From Hydractinia symbiolongicarpus (lineage: Eukaryota; Cnidaria; Hydrozoa; Anthoathecata; Hydractiniidae): a stretch of 64,000 nt of DNA. The notes under the pieces were generated by a model. It had not been told where the DNA came from and did no database searches. It saw nothing but the letters and a program-made list of their open reading frames with translations. This document shows positions 21,801 to 34,367 of the stretch, in pieces. The DNA is taken from NCBI RefSeq assembly GCF_029227915.1, contig NC_079886.1:8060001-8124000 (forward strand). Reading direction: 5' to 3'. Each line of letters opens with the position of its first letter. The first letter of the stretch is position 1. The position numbers were made by a program, and so were the translations under genes.

Positions 21801-24800
21801 TACATCGTCATTCGCAAAGTAACGATCCACGTTAAATGTGTCGCTGTGTTGCGCGGAAGAATCATCGTCGTCATTTCCCATCAAATATTTATTTACATTG
21901 ATGTCACTAGTGTCATCGGACACTGGAGATGTATCGCCCCCAACCATTGACGAAACGTCGAGAGTCTTTCCGTCCGATGACGGTTTGGAAGAATCGTCCA
22001 TATTAACTATATCATATTCGTCTTTCTGGACTGGTTTTACCAGATCCACGCTGATTTCAAGTGGTACGTCCGACTCTAAGTCTTCATCCACACCTTCTGT
22101 CCGAGCAGACGACATTAGAGACGAGCGGCCAGACTTCTCGAACGACTTATCCTCGAAGTTCCTTATGCCGCCTTGCTGGGAGCCGTCGTCGATAACTTCG
22201 AAATCGTCGCATTTTTCGTTGTTGTTGACGTAAGTGCCCATGTGACGTGCGTCCTCTCTGATCGCTTCGGCCTCCGTCGAAACATTTACAAAGGAGCGCT
22301 CCAAATCAGCTCGTTCGGCTAGAGGAAATAGTGAAAGAAGGAAAGCGTATAATGGGACAGAACTAAAACATGAGCAGACACAACAAGCAAGAAGATCGCC
22401 CTTCCAAAATATCCACGCAGTCTAGTGTCCCATAGCCACTCTCCTTCTTCCACTTAAAATAGATTTCCTCACGAGCATGACCTTGCATTCTCAAACATAC
22501 AGAAGAAAACAGAATATAGTACACAGCCGACTGCGGATACCTGAGGACGATTTTCCTGATATATACAATGCTAATATAGAAAAGCGAAAAAGGCGAAACA
22601 CGGTATTTTCAACAACGCAGAAAGCGGGATTTGCGCAAGTTGTAGTCTCAAAAAATAAGAAAGCATGTTCTTAAAAGCAACATGATAAATGAAAAATGGC
22701 TCCTGAGACAAGTTAGCAAAACGTGTCGTCAAACATTATAAAAATACTAGACCAGAGTGTGGCCTTAATATTAACTCTTATTTCGCCGTCATTTTTTCCA
22801 AAAAATTTGGACAAAAAGTGCCTGAACTATTTAAACCATTTTCGGCTAAAACTTTAGAATTTTGGAACTTTAGTTATCCTAAATAATGAAGTTCAACTAC
22901 ATGCATGTTCTTTAAAAATATTTTGAATTTTAAGACTAGTTCTAATTGACCATTTCAATTAAAATATTTTGACATTTTGATAAAATTTTCTGACAATTGC
23001 TGACTTCATTGACAGGGTGGACATCCTGGAGACACATGTCGTGCAGCCATTAGTAACAAAACAACAACTATCACCCTCACTGTGCTTTCCAATTTCAATT
23101 TCAAAAAATAGGCGCAGTGTGAACGCATTAGTCTCAAACACATGAAAACACTTACGCCTCATATGGTCTGCTCCTATCCTGCTCCGTGGAGTTTCAGTTT
23201 CCGTCTCTGTTTTTAGTTCGGCTATCTCATCTTTTAAACTTTGTATCTATATTTTAAGAACACCAAGGAATTAAGATTAAACAATAAGGCTAAAAGAACA
23301 TTGACGCAGCGTTGTCATTCTTAAGGGAAAAAATAATGCGGAAGAAAAATAATGCGGAAAAAGGATGTGGAATTAATGTTTGCGAATTCTCTACGTTTTC
23401 GTAAACTTAAATTAAACATTTTTCAAACAAGGATAGACATTCATTTCTGAAGGTAATAGTATCTGTGGATAATTAGTTTTAACATGTTGCAAAAAAAAAA
23501 AAAAAAAAAAAAAAAATGAAAAAGCAATGTAGCGTATAGATTTAAAACTTACTTCCGCCAGTAAAGATTCTCTTTCAGCAAGCTCTTCACTGGATGTGCC
23601 TAAAAATTAAAGTGATTTGTTGGTATATCGATTCATCGGTTCCACATTAATACTAAAATGCCTCAACTCACAGTCGCCATTCTCTTTTAAAGTCAAAACT
23701 GAGTTCGCATGTTAAAAAAATCATGGCAAATGGACCCTTTGAGGATTACACAACAAGGACAGACAACAGGATAAGACAATATTGATATAGAAGACCGATA
23801 TTAAGTAAAAAAATTGGGACCAAAAATAATGAAAGTCTTCATTTGTGCCATTATGGGTGGAATTAACGCTTTACTTGAAGAGGTCCTAAGTTGAGAAGTG
23901 ACGTAACACAATGTTGTAGAGCTTAGTATCGATAGTGCTATCACAAAGAAATGGAAGGAGATTAGAATGAGAGAGGTAGTGCCATTTCGAAATGTCCTGG
24001 ATATCTGCCATTTTTATATACAATTTAAGGTTAGAAGTCTTTTTCAATTTTTTTCCCTATAAATTCTGCCATATTTTAGGGTTTAATTTAACAGACAGGT
24101 AAAATTGTGGCAAATGTAAAAAAAAGGAAAATAACATCGCCAAATGTTCGAACTTTTTAGTAGGCAAGTATTAAATAGACTGGAAACACAAGAAGTTACT
24201 ACAAGATAAAGAAGTTATTTTTACTGGGACGAATTTCTTTCTTTCGCAATTTTAATAGTAAAATTAAGATTAAAGGGGCTACGGAACGGCTGTTGGTTTT
24301 CAACTTTAGTGACTTACACGGAAGGCGAGCTGATGGCGGCGAAAATCAAACTGGCTATTTTTCCGGGATGTATGTAATTTACAGACTCGAACATATAGAT
24401 ATATCTAGAATTTTTATCTTCTCCAGCCTTGGTCATGTTTTTATCCAGAAAAGTCTCGCTGAAATATTTTTTTGTAATATACTTTTCGCAAAAAAATATT
24501 GAGCAAAGTGTGCTGGTCTGTTTATTGTGCAAACTGCGTTTGCCGGATTTTTAATATGTGTGCGGGATATACGGAATGTGAACATTTTAACCGATTTAAT
24601 TAAGATTAAGAGTCTATCCTTTTTACTTTACATTCTTAACGTAACTGCTGGTAACGGTTACTACAAGATACTGTACCATAACTAGACAAATTTTTTTTTG
24701 GAAATTTTCATATTTTCAGGTGTTCCAGTAATTTTCGTGATTTAGTTGTTATTAAATCGAAACATAAATGCATCATGCATCATAATATACACCCTTAAAA

Positions 24801-27800
24801 TCTGAAAACTCGAATATCTGAAAAAAAAATGTTTTTAGGGTTCTTAAAGCTTTGAGACGTTAAATCAACACCACAGTGAGAACCCTAAAATCTCACTAAA
24901 AGTTGCATCTTTATGTCCATGACATCATTAAAAAAATAAACGGTACTACGCGTGCGATTGAAAACCAAAAAAGATCTACTGCTATTTTCGCTTCTTTTCA
25001 ATAATAACATAACAGCATGACATTTTTATGAAAAAAAACATATAAATTTCATTTTAGCCATTACAATGGAATGGTAGAGTCAAATATATGGCTCGTAGCA
25101 AATAAATTGGTTACCTATATGATTCGATAATGTATTGTGGTGAGAAGTGGTGTTAAAATTGTCTCCATCCGTGCTGTCTTGTTCTTTTAAAGTACCATCC
25201 AAGTTTATACCATGTTCCTAACACAAGAAATAAAGCACTACACATTATATCACATTATTAAACGCCCATTAAATGATGAATATCACAGAGTGGGTGTTTT
25301 TTAGAGAATGACACCCTCTGTGATAAAATAGCCACTCTGTGATAAAATGGCTACTCTGTGATAAAATGGCCACTCTGTGATAAAATGGGCACTTTCAAAT
25401 AAACTTTCATCTCCGATAAATGGCCACTCTCCAATAAATGACCACTCTCCAATAAATGACCACTCTTCCGTAAATGACAACTCTTCCGTAAATGACCACT
25501 CTCCGATAAATGGCCACTCTTTGGTAAATGGCCACTCCGATAAATGGCCACTCTTCGATAAATGACCACTCTTCGATAAATGGCCACTCTCCGATAAATG
25601 ACCACTCTCCGATAAATGACCACTCTTCGGTAAATGACCACTCTTCGGTAAATGGCCACTCTTCGGTAAATGGCCACTCTACGATAAATAGCCACTCTCC
25701 AATAAATGACCACTCTTCGCTAAATGGCCACTCTCCAACAAATGGTCACTCTCCGATAAATGACCACTCTTCGGTAAATGGCCACTCTCCAACAAATGGC
25801 CACTCTCTGATAAATGACCACCCTCCGATAAAAGGCTACTTTCAAATAAACTTTCACTCTTCAATAAAAGCCAACTCTCTAATAAAGACAGAAAGACTCA
25901 ACCTAGTTACAATAATGTAAAAACTTACGTCTAATATTCTTTCTCTATCTTCTAACAGTTTCGTGCATTTTGTTAATTCTTCTGTCGTGTTCTCGTGATC
26001 TCTGTGTAGTTTATTATAGTCCTGAAACCGTATTAGAGTTAGTTAGCATTACCTGCTGACTATGCAAAAAACTGTCAACACTATATCTCATGACATATCC
26101 CCCACGCCCTATGAAAACTCTCCAGATAATGACAAATATTATTGTTCCATTAACAATACAAAATTCTGATAAAATTAACAGTAAAAAAGGGCAGGAAAAG
26201 AATAATTTAAAACATTTTACACGCTAGGTCACACAACACACAAAATTTCATGAATTAAACATAGTATATACAAAATCGCAAGAGGCTTTCATCTTTCAGC
26301 TTTAAATTCATAACAAAACATTTTCCTTGCCAAATCAGGCTTATTCACAACACAAAACTAATACAGTAAAACAAACGATTTTATTAAAAAAATCCCTTGA
26401 ATATTTCATGATTTTTCTAGACTTTTATTTTGATTATAGAGTCTTGTTTTAGTCTGCAGAGTCGTATCTTTTTGGATAGACAAATTATTCTTACTTTCGT
26501 TTTATGTAATAGTTCGTCCTTGACGTTTTCCAAATTTTCATCTAAGTCTTCGATACTATAGAAATACAAGGATTACACACGTTAAGGTGATACATCATGA
26601 TCCAAGGATATAAAAGGGTCATCTTATTAATGTACAACAACCATGCCAATATTCAAACAACTCTCTGCTAGTAAAGCAGTGATACTTCATTTTATTTCTG
26701 AAATGATCTCACAAAAACAATTTCACATAGGCCAATTTTTATAATTATTGGTTTGCCGTTTTTTTGACCTATAGTTTTAGTGCAGTGTTGGTCAGTCAGT
26801 TAGTAAACAAATTTTTTCTTTTTTACTTTCGTTACATAACTGCCTTCTCTGGGTTTTTTGTGACCCTCACTTTACTGCATTAAGCTGGGTATAGGCATAG
26901 GACAGCCTAATCTTAATAAATCAATAAATTAAAAAGATTAGGCTATATGAAAGGTTTTTTTATCTAGTTTAGAAGGTTATCGTAAATGAACGTAAATAAA
27001 CACCCAGCGTCTATTAAACGGCCATCTTCAATAAGCCTCCCTCCTGGCTAAAAAAATTGACTTTTTCTTAATGTTTTTCTCATTCAAATTTATATGTAGT
27101 AAATTTATAATGCAATTAAAGGTATGTCAAAAAATTTCTTAGTAACAGTTTAACTATGTGAAAATAAAAGAATGTTGAAAACTCCTGTTTATGATTAGCA
27201 AGAAATTAAAAACGTTGGTCGGAAACTGCAAATATATCTTTTAAGGATGGCCTTAAAAAAACCCATTGGGAAAACAACCTTAGATTGTGAAACATTTTCT
27301 GAAAGTGAAACATCCTCTGAATTGCAAAAGTCGTATTAAAATAACCTAACAAGACTAAAGACCTGATTAGTTTGTAACAGAACTTACATATCTTTTAGAC
27401 ATTCCACTTGATACTGTAGGGCCTGCCTTTCATTATCAAGTTGGGCTGTATTAACCATAGCCTTACGGTATTTTTCTTCTGTTTCCCTCAGTGCCTCCTA
27501 CGTTTAACAGAAATTGACAATATTACAAAGTAAAAGGAAATGTTGTACTAGGTATGAATTTGTATCCCTAAGAAACACACACAAAACAAACAAATAACAA
27601 AAGAGAACTGATAAAGGTTACTAAATCAGAATGCAGATAAAATAAAAGGGCTATAACGTGCAAGTACAACTAACAAGGAGGAAATGTCTCAACTTATAGA
27701 AAATACAGTTCGATAAAATTTATTACGTCAACAATGAAATAAATTTATGTGCTTACTTTAAGTTGTGGATCAACAACAACAACTGGAGGTTCAGCATTGA

Positions 27801-30800
27801 ATGAGGGAGCAGTTGATGCTGTTATACGAGCTGATGAACCCTTAATGGAGAATATCATTCTCTTGAGAAAGTATACAAATATTCTTTTTTAAAAAGAAGT
27901 ATAATTAGTCTTTTATGTGTAAGTACAAAAACTTATCTTGGCAAAATTGAATTTGGAACATAATAAACGATTATATAGATTATCAAAACAGTGCTTAAAA
28001 TAAATATTGAACCACGGTCAGTCATACTGACTGCCGGAAAAACAAAATGACTGGTCAAATTCGAATTTTTCAGTGGATAAAAAATATATGCGATTCCTTG
28101 CGCAATGGTAATCATGAAATTTAAAAAGGCATGGGAATAAGATTTATACTTTTTTCTCTACAAACGGCTAATGGCTATACCTTTTATTTGTAGTCAAGAT
28201 AGCAGCATTTTAGCTAGCTAGCTACATTAAAACAAAAAGCATAAATTGAAAGATATGATATTTAGATTATTATCTATTGTTAATGGTAGATAAATAATGT
28301 TTTTTTTACGAAGCAAGGAAACCATCACTGGTCAGTCTGACCATCAACAAAATTAGGCAGTCAATGACCGTTGACCAGCTGTTATTTTAAGCGCTGCAAA
28401 ATAAAAATATAAAATTTGGCGAATATGCAAAGCTTGTATATTTTTAAAAAACTCACTCTTTTTCTGTGTGAAGGTTCCTCTTCCTCTTCATAAGCTTTGT
28501 CCATTTCTTCATCAGCCTGGAACAGAATTTAAAAAGAAAAACATTAAAAATAAATTATTCAAACAATCACTTTTTGTTAGTTACGTTAACAGAACTATGA
28601 ATTATTGTTATTTTCATCATGTCTCTAGTCAGTGACCACATTTACTTTGTTTTCTTCATATTTCTTGAACGTGTTATCGCCCTGTGCTATGTGCAATGGT
28701 ATATTTTTCAAGTTCACCTTTTGCAGAAAATATTTTGAGCCTTTATATATCTGCTAAGGTTGAAGAACAAGGGAAATAAACAAATATTGAAGCAGGTATG
28801 TGTAATAACTAAGTCATAATTAGCATGAAAAATATTATTTGAATGAAACAGTTTTTGACTGAAATGTTCATAACATTTAAAAATGTTGTTCAAAAAAACA
28901 GAAGAAAAAAAGAACTTTTAAATTTTTCCAAACAAATGAGTATATATAGAAACACAACAAATTGAATTTTAATCTGCATGAAAATTTTGAAAAGTTTGAA
29001 AATCAGGATCGCTCGGCTGTCCAAACTTTTTGTGGAATTGAGGGAGCTGTTAAATTACCTCTTTTTGTTTCTTTTCTAATTCTTTCATTCGAATGCTTCG
29101 AGCTTCTGCTCTAGCAGCTCTTTTTGCTGCCAACCGAGCCTCTGCCTAAAAAAGACAAATATAAAAATAAGTAAAAAGGAAACATTCACAGATCTACATA
29201 TTTAAAAATTGGTTCAGTTTGGAATAACAATACCACTTATAAGGTTCACAGAAACAATGAAAGCATTTTTCACACTCGCACTGTTAGCTAAATTCCTGCA
29301 TAGAAGGAACCAAAAATATCAAAGTCTTAAAGTGCAAAACTCTCATAGTGCCTATTGCAATCCATAAGCTTTAAATAGCTGGACTATTACCTGAGGATAT
29401 CAATGCAATACTTGCTTTTGAAAGGAAGTGCCTCAGATCAATCATGGGTATGGCAATGTTTAGAAAGAATTACTAATAAAGATATACAGAAAACCTTAAA
29501 AACTACTATTGTTAAATTGAGAAAAGGAAAAACTAGTGATCGAAAGGTCGGACATAGAAAAGATAGACAGATTTCAATAAAGCTGACACAGAATTAACAC
29601 TTGGAACAGTAGAAAAAACAATAGAATTTGGTGATGGACACTTTATGTAATGAGATAACAAGGAGTAAGGCTTGTTTTTGGTTACATAAATAATCTCTTG
29701 ACAAATGATAAATACAATCATTCAGCATTAGAAAATATTCCAGTCCTACTTAATTTTAGTAAGTTGTTTTGCCTTTGTGCCTCAATAATAGTACTTATTT
29801 TGAAGAATAATATTTAATAGATCTGCTGAAAAAACATTTTACAGTTACAAATGTTCACAGATAACAGCATACAAAAAATTGATGTGTTAATTTTTGTGAA
29901 TAACAAAAAAATATATTTTTGCAAATGTTTAGAAATAAATTGCTTGCAAAAAGAAAAAATTAATCGATGAAAACTTCTGGCATGTATACACATTAGGCCT
30001 TGCCAGAGTTTTTGTTGCGTGTGTGATAAATCACACGCACAGAAGACGACAACAAAAAAAAATTTTTTCAAAACTGAAATTTTCTAAATCAATATTGGAA
30101 AATACTTCATCTTTTGTTACTAACTTCTTGCGAAAAAATAAAATTATAATGAAACACCTGGCTTCTTCGAAAGTTACAGCAAATTAAATGTTCTGAAAGA
30201 TCAAAAGGTACATTATTATGCAGCAATCATTCATGACATACGTAAGACGTAAAATGAGTTGCTTGAAAACTTCAGTGTTTCTTACCTGTTAATACTTTTT
30301 CAATTTCAATTTTTAATGGGAATTTGTTTAGAAAGCATATTTATAGTCCCTTAAAAACTACCTCAAAACAAAGGTGAAATTTAAATTAAAATTGTCGTCG
30401 CCCTGATTTTTAGATTCCCATGGCTGGCTGTATAATTTTAAACTTTTCAGCATTTATATATCTATTTGTATAACTAACTGTTATATAAGGATATTAATTT
30501 TCTTATTTACAAATAAAACGAAAATCCTGTGACATATGAAAGACTTAACAAAGTATTAATAAAGTTTTTGAAGTTCTACAAAATTATTTTATTACTGGAC
30601 ATTAATAAAAATTATCATAATGGTTGTAGTTTTTCTCACACTGTCATTAGCTAATCTACTTGAAATATATGCTATTTTCATTTTCTACGAAGAAATAAGT
30701 GCAGTTTTTACTTATTTTTCAATTCTACACTGCAAAAGCTGATATTTTTTCTCTGGTTGGCTGAAATATAGCAAGCAAAAAGGTAATATTTTTTTCTGTT

Positions 30801-33800
30801 TGGTTAATAACTTGCTTTTTAAAGTTATTGTTTTTTTTTTGAAAAACGGGAACTTGTTGGTTAATTTGATTTAGGTTGGCGAGGTTATGTATCTATATAG
30901 TGTTAAAGGGGTTCTGTGTTTAATTCAATTATTTAATATAACTTATTAAACATCAACTTTAAACATCAACTTAAAAGGAATCTAAGATGATAAATGATGT
31001 GGACTTTGTGTGCTTTTAAGGAATAATCCTTTGCAGAAAAGGTCTGGCATAATAATTTGTATATTTATGCACTTTGGGATAATTAAATTTATTGTTTAAC
31101 AAAGTCTCCTTAAACTTCTGAAAAAAAATTATAAGTAATCATCTTGAACACAAATGTAAAACAGATGACACTTGTAAAGGAACATATGTACAAATATCAA
31201 CTGATATTTACATAAAAAGAAAAGGTTCTATACGTGAACTCAATTCATTTTTGTTTAAATTATTATAAAAAAGGAAATCATGTTAGATTTGAGATTGGAG
31301 ACTAAAAGGTGTACATATATTTGTCGTCAGAGTAGTAACTTAGATTAAACCATTATATGCAGTATAAAAATGGTTATATACACAATGAAACAGGTTGATA
31401 AACAAATGTGCTTAAATAACAAAATAAACAACTTAATCATAATATTTATATAATGTGCAAATTAACAGTTTTTGTAATAAAAAAGTTTGGGGAAAATGGA
31501 ATCAGATTAAATTATTTGTGAAAGGGATTAACTGGATTCCAAGTTCTCTTTTAAAGTTCTTATAATCAACATAGCTTTTAGGAAGCAGAAATAATAATAT
31601 TCCATCTGTTAACTGTGATAATTTTTAAAGATAATATGTTATAACTGTGTACATAAAACAAACCACATATTTTTTATTTTTTCTTCTGAACAAATTATTT
31701 CAACGTTGGTAATTTTATATTTTTATAGACCATCGTTGTAATTTAGAACAAATATTGCTCAGCTACTCTGGACTTGATAGGATTTTTCATTTCTTCCAAC
31801 TCGTCTATTTATAATTAAATTGAACCAGCACATCTTAATGCAAGTAGTCTGAAGAAAAGAATCAAATGTTGTGTTGCAGTGGCGCATGTCATTTAACCAA
31901 ATAAAGCAGCTATATAGACGTTTCCTAAAAATAGCCACGTTTTTATTTTTCACTATCTCCTAGTGTGCCACTACCTGCCAATTCTTAATTTTCAATACAT
32001 ATTTTTAACCCTCAACCCTGTGTACTGTTATTACTCCAGCAAACAAAAGATAAATTATTGAATTACTGACAATTCTTATTTTATGTCTTAGTATTATTTT
32101 ACATCTTTTGAGATTTAGAATTAAAATCTTCAATTTAATGTATTTTAACCTCCACTTTTGTGGCTAAAATAAGCACTCTTCTTCTTCTTCTTCTTCTTCT
32201 ATGCCTTTTCGATTTGTAAAAACAGTGTTTTATTTATCTTAGGCAAGGCAAATAAAGTCATTTGCTTCTGTAAACTAATCCCTTTATGTTAAAAAGAACA
32301 GGGAGACAGGACGTCAGTCCTCCATTTTGTTCGGATGTTTTTAAAACAAGCACACAATTGTTTTTTCTGTGTGAGTAAGGTAAACTGGACAATTTTTAAA
32401 AAGTTTGTAAAAATTAAAATAAAAATATTAATGCCATTTGATATTATGAACCTATAGGTGAAACCAGGAATGATTAGCTGTTACATAGAAAACTTAGGTT
32501 TTTTTTAATAACATTAGCAACTTGATTCTCAAAAATCTGACAGAATGTGACTGGGTGGGGACAAGTGGTCAATGTAAAATATGTAAGTTAAAAGGCATAT
32601 ATAGGCCATGTGTGAGTCCACTGTCAGGAAAAAATAATCAACATTGATGAACCTAAGAAACTTCACTGTGTAGATGTCATGTTTTATTAACAGGTGTCTG
32701 GCAACACATTTAACCTCTGGACATTGTTTTTTAGCCTAATAGCCTATTACTAGACTATAGCTAATGCAAAGATTTTAACAAATAACTTTTAGTCCCACAA
32801 AGAAAAGTACAGAAAACTATGCTTGAAGAAAGATAACGTAGTTGTCAAGATAATACACCTCTTCACAGGTTAAATTATCCACTCATTTTCTGTAATAAAA
32901 AGGAAGTAAGGAGAGTGGATTAAATAAGGCTTTGACCATATGCAATATGGATATTTTACATTTTCTGAAGAAATGATTAGTCTCAGGGCATGAAACTTTA
33001 GTATATTGTTGGCAGTAACCCTACGTAAAACAATGTGAAGGAATTGTAACTTTTCTTTTTACAACTTTTCACAAAAAAAATTATTTCACTTTTCTTCATG
33101 GTCAGAGCCTTCTTAATACATAACAGTTTACTTCTTTTTTTCAATTCTCAATAAGAACATTGTAACGAAAGAAATATTTACTCAAACAAGGGTTAGCTGA
33201 AACTATGTATATATTGTAAAAGAAGACAATTAATGTTATTTTTGTATCCTCTGACCGACCCACGACAGTTTTAAAAACCTCAGTTGGTAATTTGAGAAAA
33301 ACCCGGAAAAAATAAGTTATATATAATCGATTCACAGGTATCATCATAAGCACCCTACATAATCTTGGCGAGAATTCTTTGTTCTTTCCATCAGATTGTT
33401 TTTCTTTTGTTTCATTTGTGCCAATCAACACTGAGTGGTGCCCAAAATTGTCCCTTGGGCTCTTCTACACCCAAGATGTGTTGAAGGGACAACTAGATTA
33501 GCATAGGCTTTTTTGGTCCTAAAATTTACTTTTCCCAAATGGATAATCCCTGGAAAAATCTGGCAATTGACCTATGCAAGGAGTCCAGGATGTAAACAAT
33601 AATTTTTTATGGTGGTCTGGTGGAATCAAAAAATGTTTTTTTATTTTAAAAATGGAAGTGTTTTTTTTTTCAGCCAAACACTTGAATTTTTTTATTTATT
33701 TTTTTAAATGTCACAGACCTTTTTGAATGTTTACATTTTCTGCGGAAAGCCCTTTTGGCTTTAACAATTGCGTGGCAGGCAAAAGATAAATCTTCACATG

Positions 33801-34258
33801 AAGGTATCATTACAACGTTATATGAATAAATATCAATTAGAAGTTTTCCATCTACACTTGATAATAGTTTAAAGCCTCATAAATGTTTTTGTACAAATGA
33901 AAGTTCTAGAAAAGACCTTTCTTCAGCAAACTTTCGCATCTTTCTGCCTGACACGCAGTTATTGGAGCCAGAAGGCCTTACCACTCATATAAAAACTATT
34001 AGCTAGCCATAACGTATTCTTTACAGTGAATGCAGCTTTATTTCTCTTTCAGCTAGGCAGTGTAACAAAGTTCTTATTATCTACTTACCTAGCCATGAAG
34101 TACAAACTAGGAATGCTGTATGTTTATTGTTTACAAATGTAAATGCACAACAGAGAATGACAACCAACCTCTTTTGCAATTTGGTTCAATGCTTGGTCTT
34201 CAGAGCTCATTTGTTTTGGCAAACCTCTTCTTCTTCCAACCGCCGTCGGTGATGCCAT
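15883..34258 (-). CDS. LRRFIP: LRRFIP1/2-like protein, short isoform
   Basis: Orthologue of leucine-rich repeat flightless-interacting proteins, coiled-coil adaptors linked to Flightless-I, actin and nucleic-acid sensing. Coding exons, minus strand: 34258-34169, 29145-29059, 28516-28457, 27840-27757, 27497-27388, 26555-26495, 26021-25929, 25217-25115, 23599-23553, 23246-23156, 17478-17399, 16742-16689, 16268-16218, 15984-15883; 370 residues. All junctions have AG/GT and compatible phases. Family hallmarks: [15 protein letters not shown] then I-R-M-K-E-L-E in exon 2; [15 protein letters not shown] in exon 5; E-H-G-I in exon 8; [10 protein letters not shown] and D-K-R-K near the end. Most of the rest is coiled coil. 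Start chosen at the only in-frame ATG in exon 1. LRRFIP1 and LRRFIP2 cannot be separated. An alternative ending is described at 20421-22318. Confidence 0.9.
17818..17890 (+). repeat. Dispersed repeat, copy 1
   Basis: AAAGGGGCTACAAAACGGCT and the following roughly 50 bp recur at 24273-24345 with about 85 percent identity. Both copies lie in introns of LRRFIP. No coding potential seen; probably an end fragment of an unnamed element. Confidence 0.7.
18068..18266. repeat. 28-30-bp intronic tandem repeat
   Basis: About seven units of the pattern ACGCAACAAGATGTTGTTAG then TCGTAACC, in the LRRFIP intron between the two alternative 3' parts (17479-23155). Units vary by substitution and 1-3-bp indels. 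Confidence 0.88.
19270..20010. repeat. Probable old dispersed repeat
   Basis: Starts CCCTATTCGGTCCGGGGGTT and carries a GC-richer, non-coding stretch with features of a degraded mobile element (TGACGTCATC, AAGAGGCATGGGACC). A shorter related-looking piece lies at 53592-53705 (AACCCTATTCAG ... GGTCCCATACC). Call rests on this partial resemblance and on composition. Confidence 0.4.
20421..22318 (-). CDS. LRRFIP: LRRFIP alternative terminal exon, acidic
   Basis: A single 1,898-bp exon, acceptor CTCTAG at 22324-22319, open for 631 residues to its own stop at 20423-20421. Exon 10 (23246-23156) ends in phase 1 and joins in frame either to this exon or to 17478, so two isoforms are predicted: about 907 residues with this ending, 370 without. 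The segment is Ser/Asp/Glu-rich, probably disordered, with two copies of an N-V-x-x-Y-x-x-x-N-D-D-like motif about 27 residues apart and a run of eight or more lysines (near 20745) followed by a basic tail [12 protein letters not shown]. Vertebrate LRRFIP1 likewise has a long isoform with a large acidic, Lys-rich 3' exon. Composition is clearly GC-richer than the introns around it. AATAAA overlaps the stop codon. Confidence 0.85.
24273..24345 (+). repeat. Dispersed repeat, copy 2
   Basis: Matches 17818-17890: AAAGGGGCTACGGAACGGCT, then TTTAGTGACTTACACG. Sits in the intron between LRRFIP exons 8 and 9. Confidence 0.7.
25265..25875. repeat. 18-bp minisatellite in LRRFIP intron
   Basis: More than 25 units of about 18 bp of the form GGCCACTCTCCGATAAAT with variants (TGACC for TGGCC, TTCGG for TCCGA). 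The 5' part uses a related 17-18-bp form with CACTCTGTGATAAAATGG. Because the unit is a multiple of three with no stop, both strands carry long spurious reading frames. The array ends about 55 bp before the donor of exon 7 (25929). Confidence 0.97.
27989..28396. mobile_element. 408-bp MITE with 5-bp TSD
   Basis: Left end CAGTGCTTAAAATAA (27989) and reverse-complemented right end CAGCGCTTAAAATAA (28396) are flanked by CAAAA on both sides (27984-27988, 28397-28401). A second inverted pair lies just inside (ACGGTCA...TGACTGCC at both ends). No coding capacity. Located in the intron between LRRFIP exons 3 and 4, ending about 60 bp before exon 3's donor side. The ends suggest a hAT-like non-autonomous element. 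Confidence 0.85.
29146..34168 (-). other. LRRFIP intron 1
   Basis: 5.0 kb, the gene's largest 5' intron apart from the one holding the alternative terminal exon. Contents seen: a LINE fragment (29365-29560), a TTC microsatellite at 32181-32201, and otherwise AT-rich sequence without recognisable exons, RNAs or element ends. Confidence 0.7.
29365..29560 (+). mobile_element. Degenerate LINE reverse-transcriptase tail
   Basis: One frame reads [14 protein letters not shown] and, after a frameshift, the next reads [12 protein letters not shown]. These are the consecutive motifs found after the thumb of many non-LTR retrotransposon polymerases (A-F-x-x-K-C-L-R-x-I-L-x ... I-T-N-x-E). About 65 residues remain; too short to assign a clade. 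Confidence 0.5.
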
Positions 34259-34367
34259 GATGCTAAGTACTTCAGTTTGATAACAATTTCTTACAAATCG
34301 TTTTTATATTCAAAATCTGCTGCTGGTGTGCGCGTTAAATTTCAATTTAATAAAATGACGACGGGGA

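Noticed and set aside
25351-25920. Long repeat-encoded proteins on both strands, or a CRISPR-like array
   Set aside because: The 18-bp minisatellite has no spacers and lacks stops by composition; it sits in an intron of a minus-strand gene.
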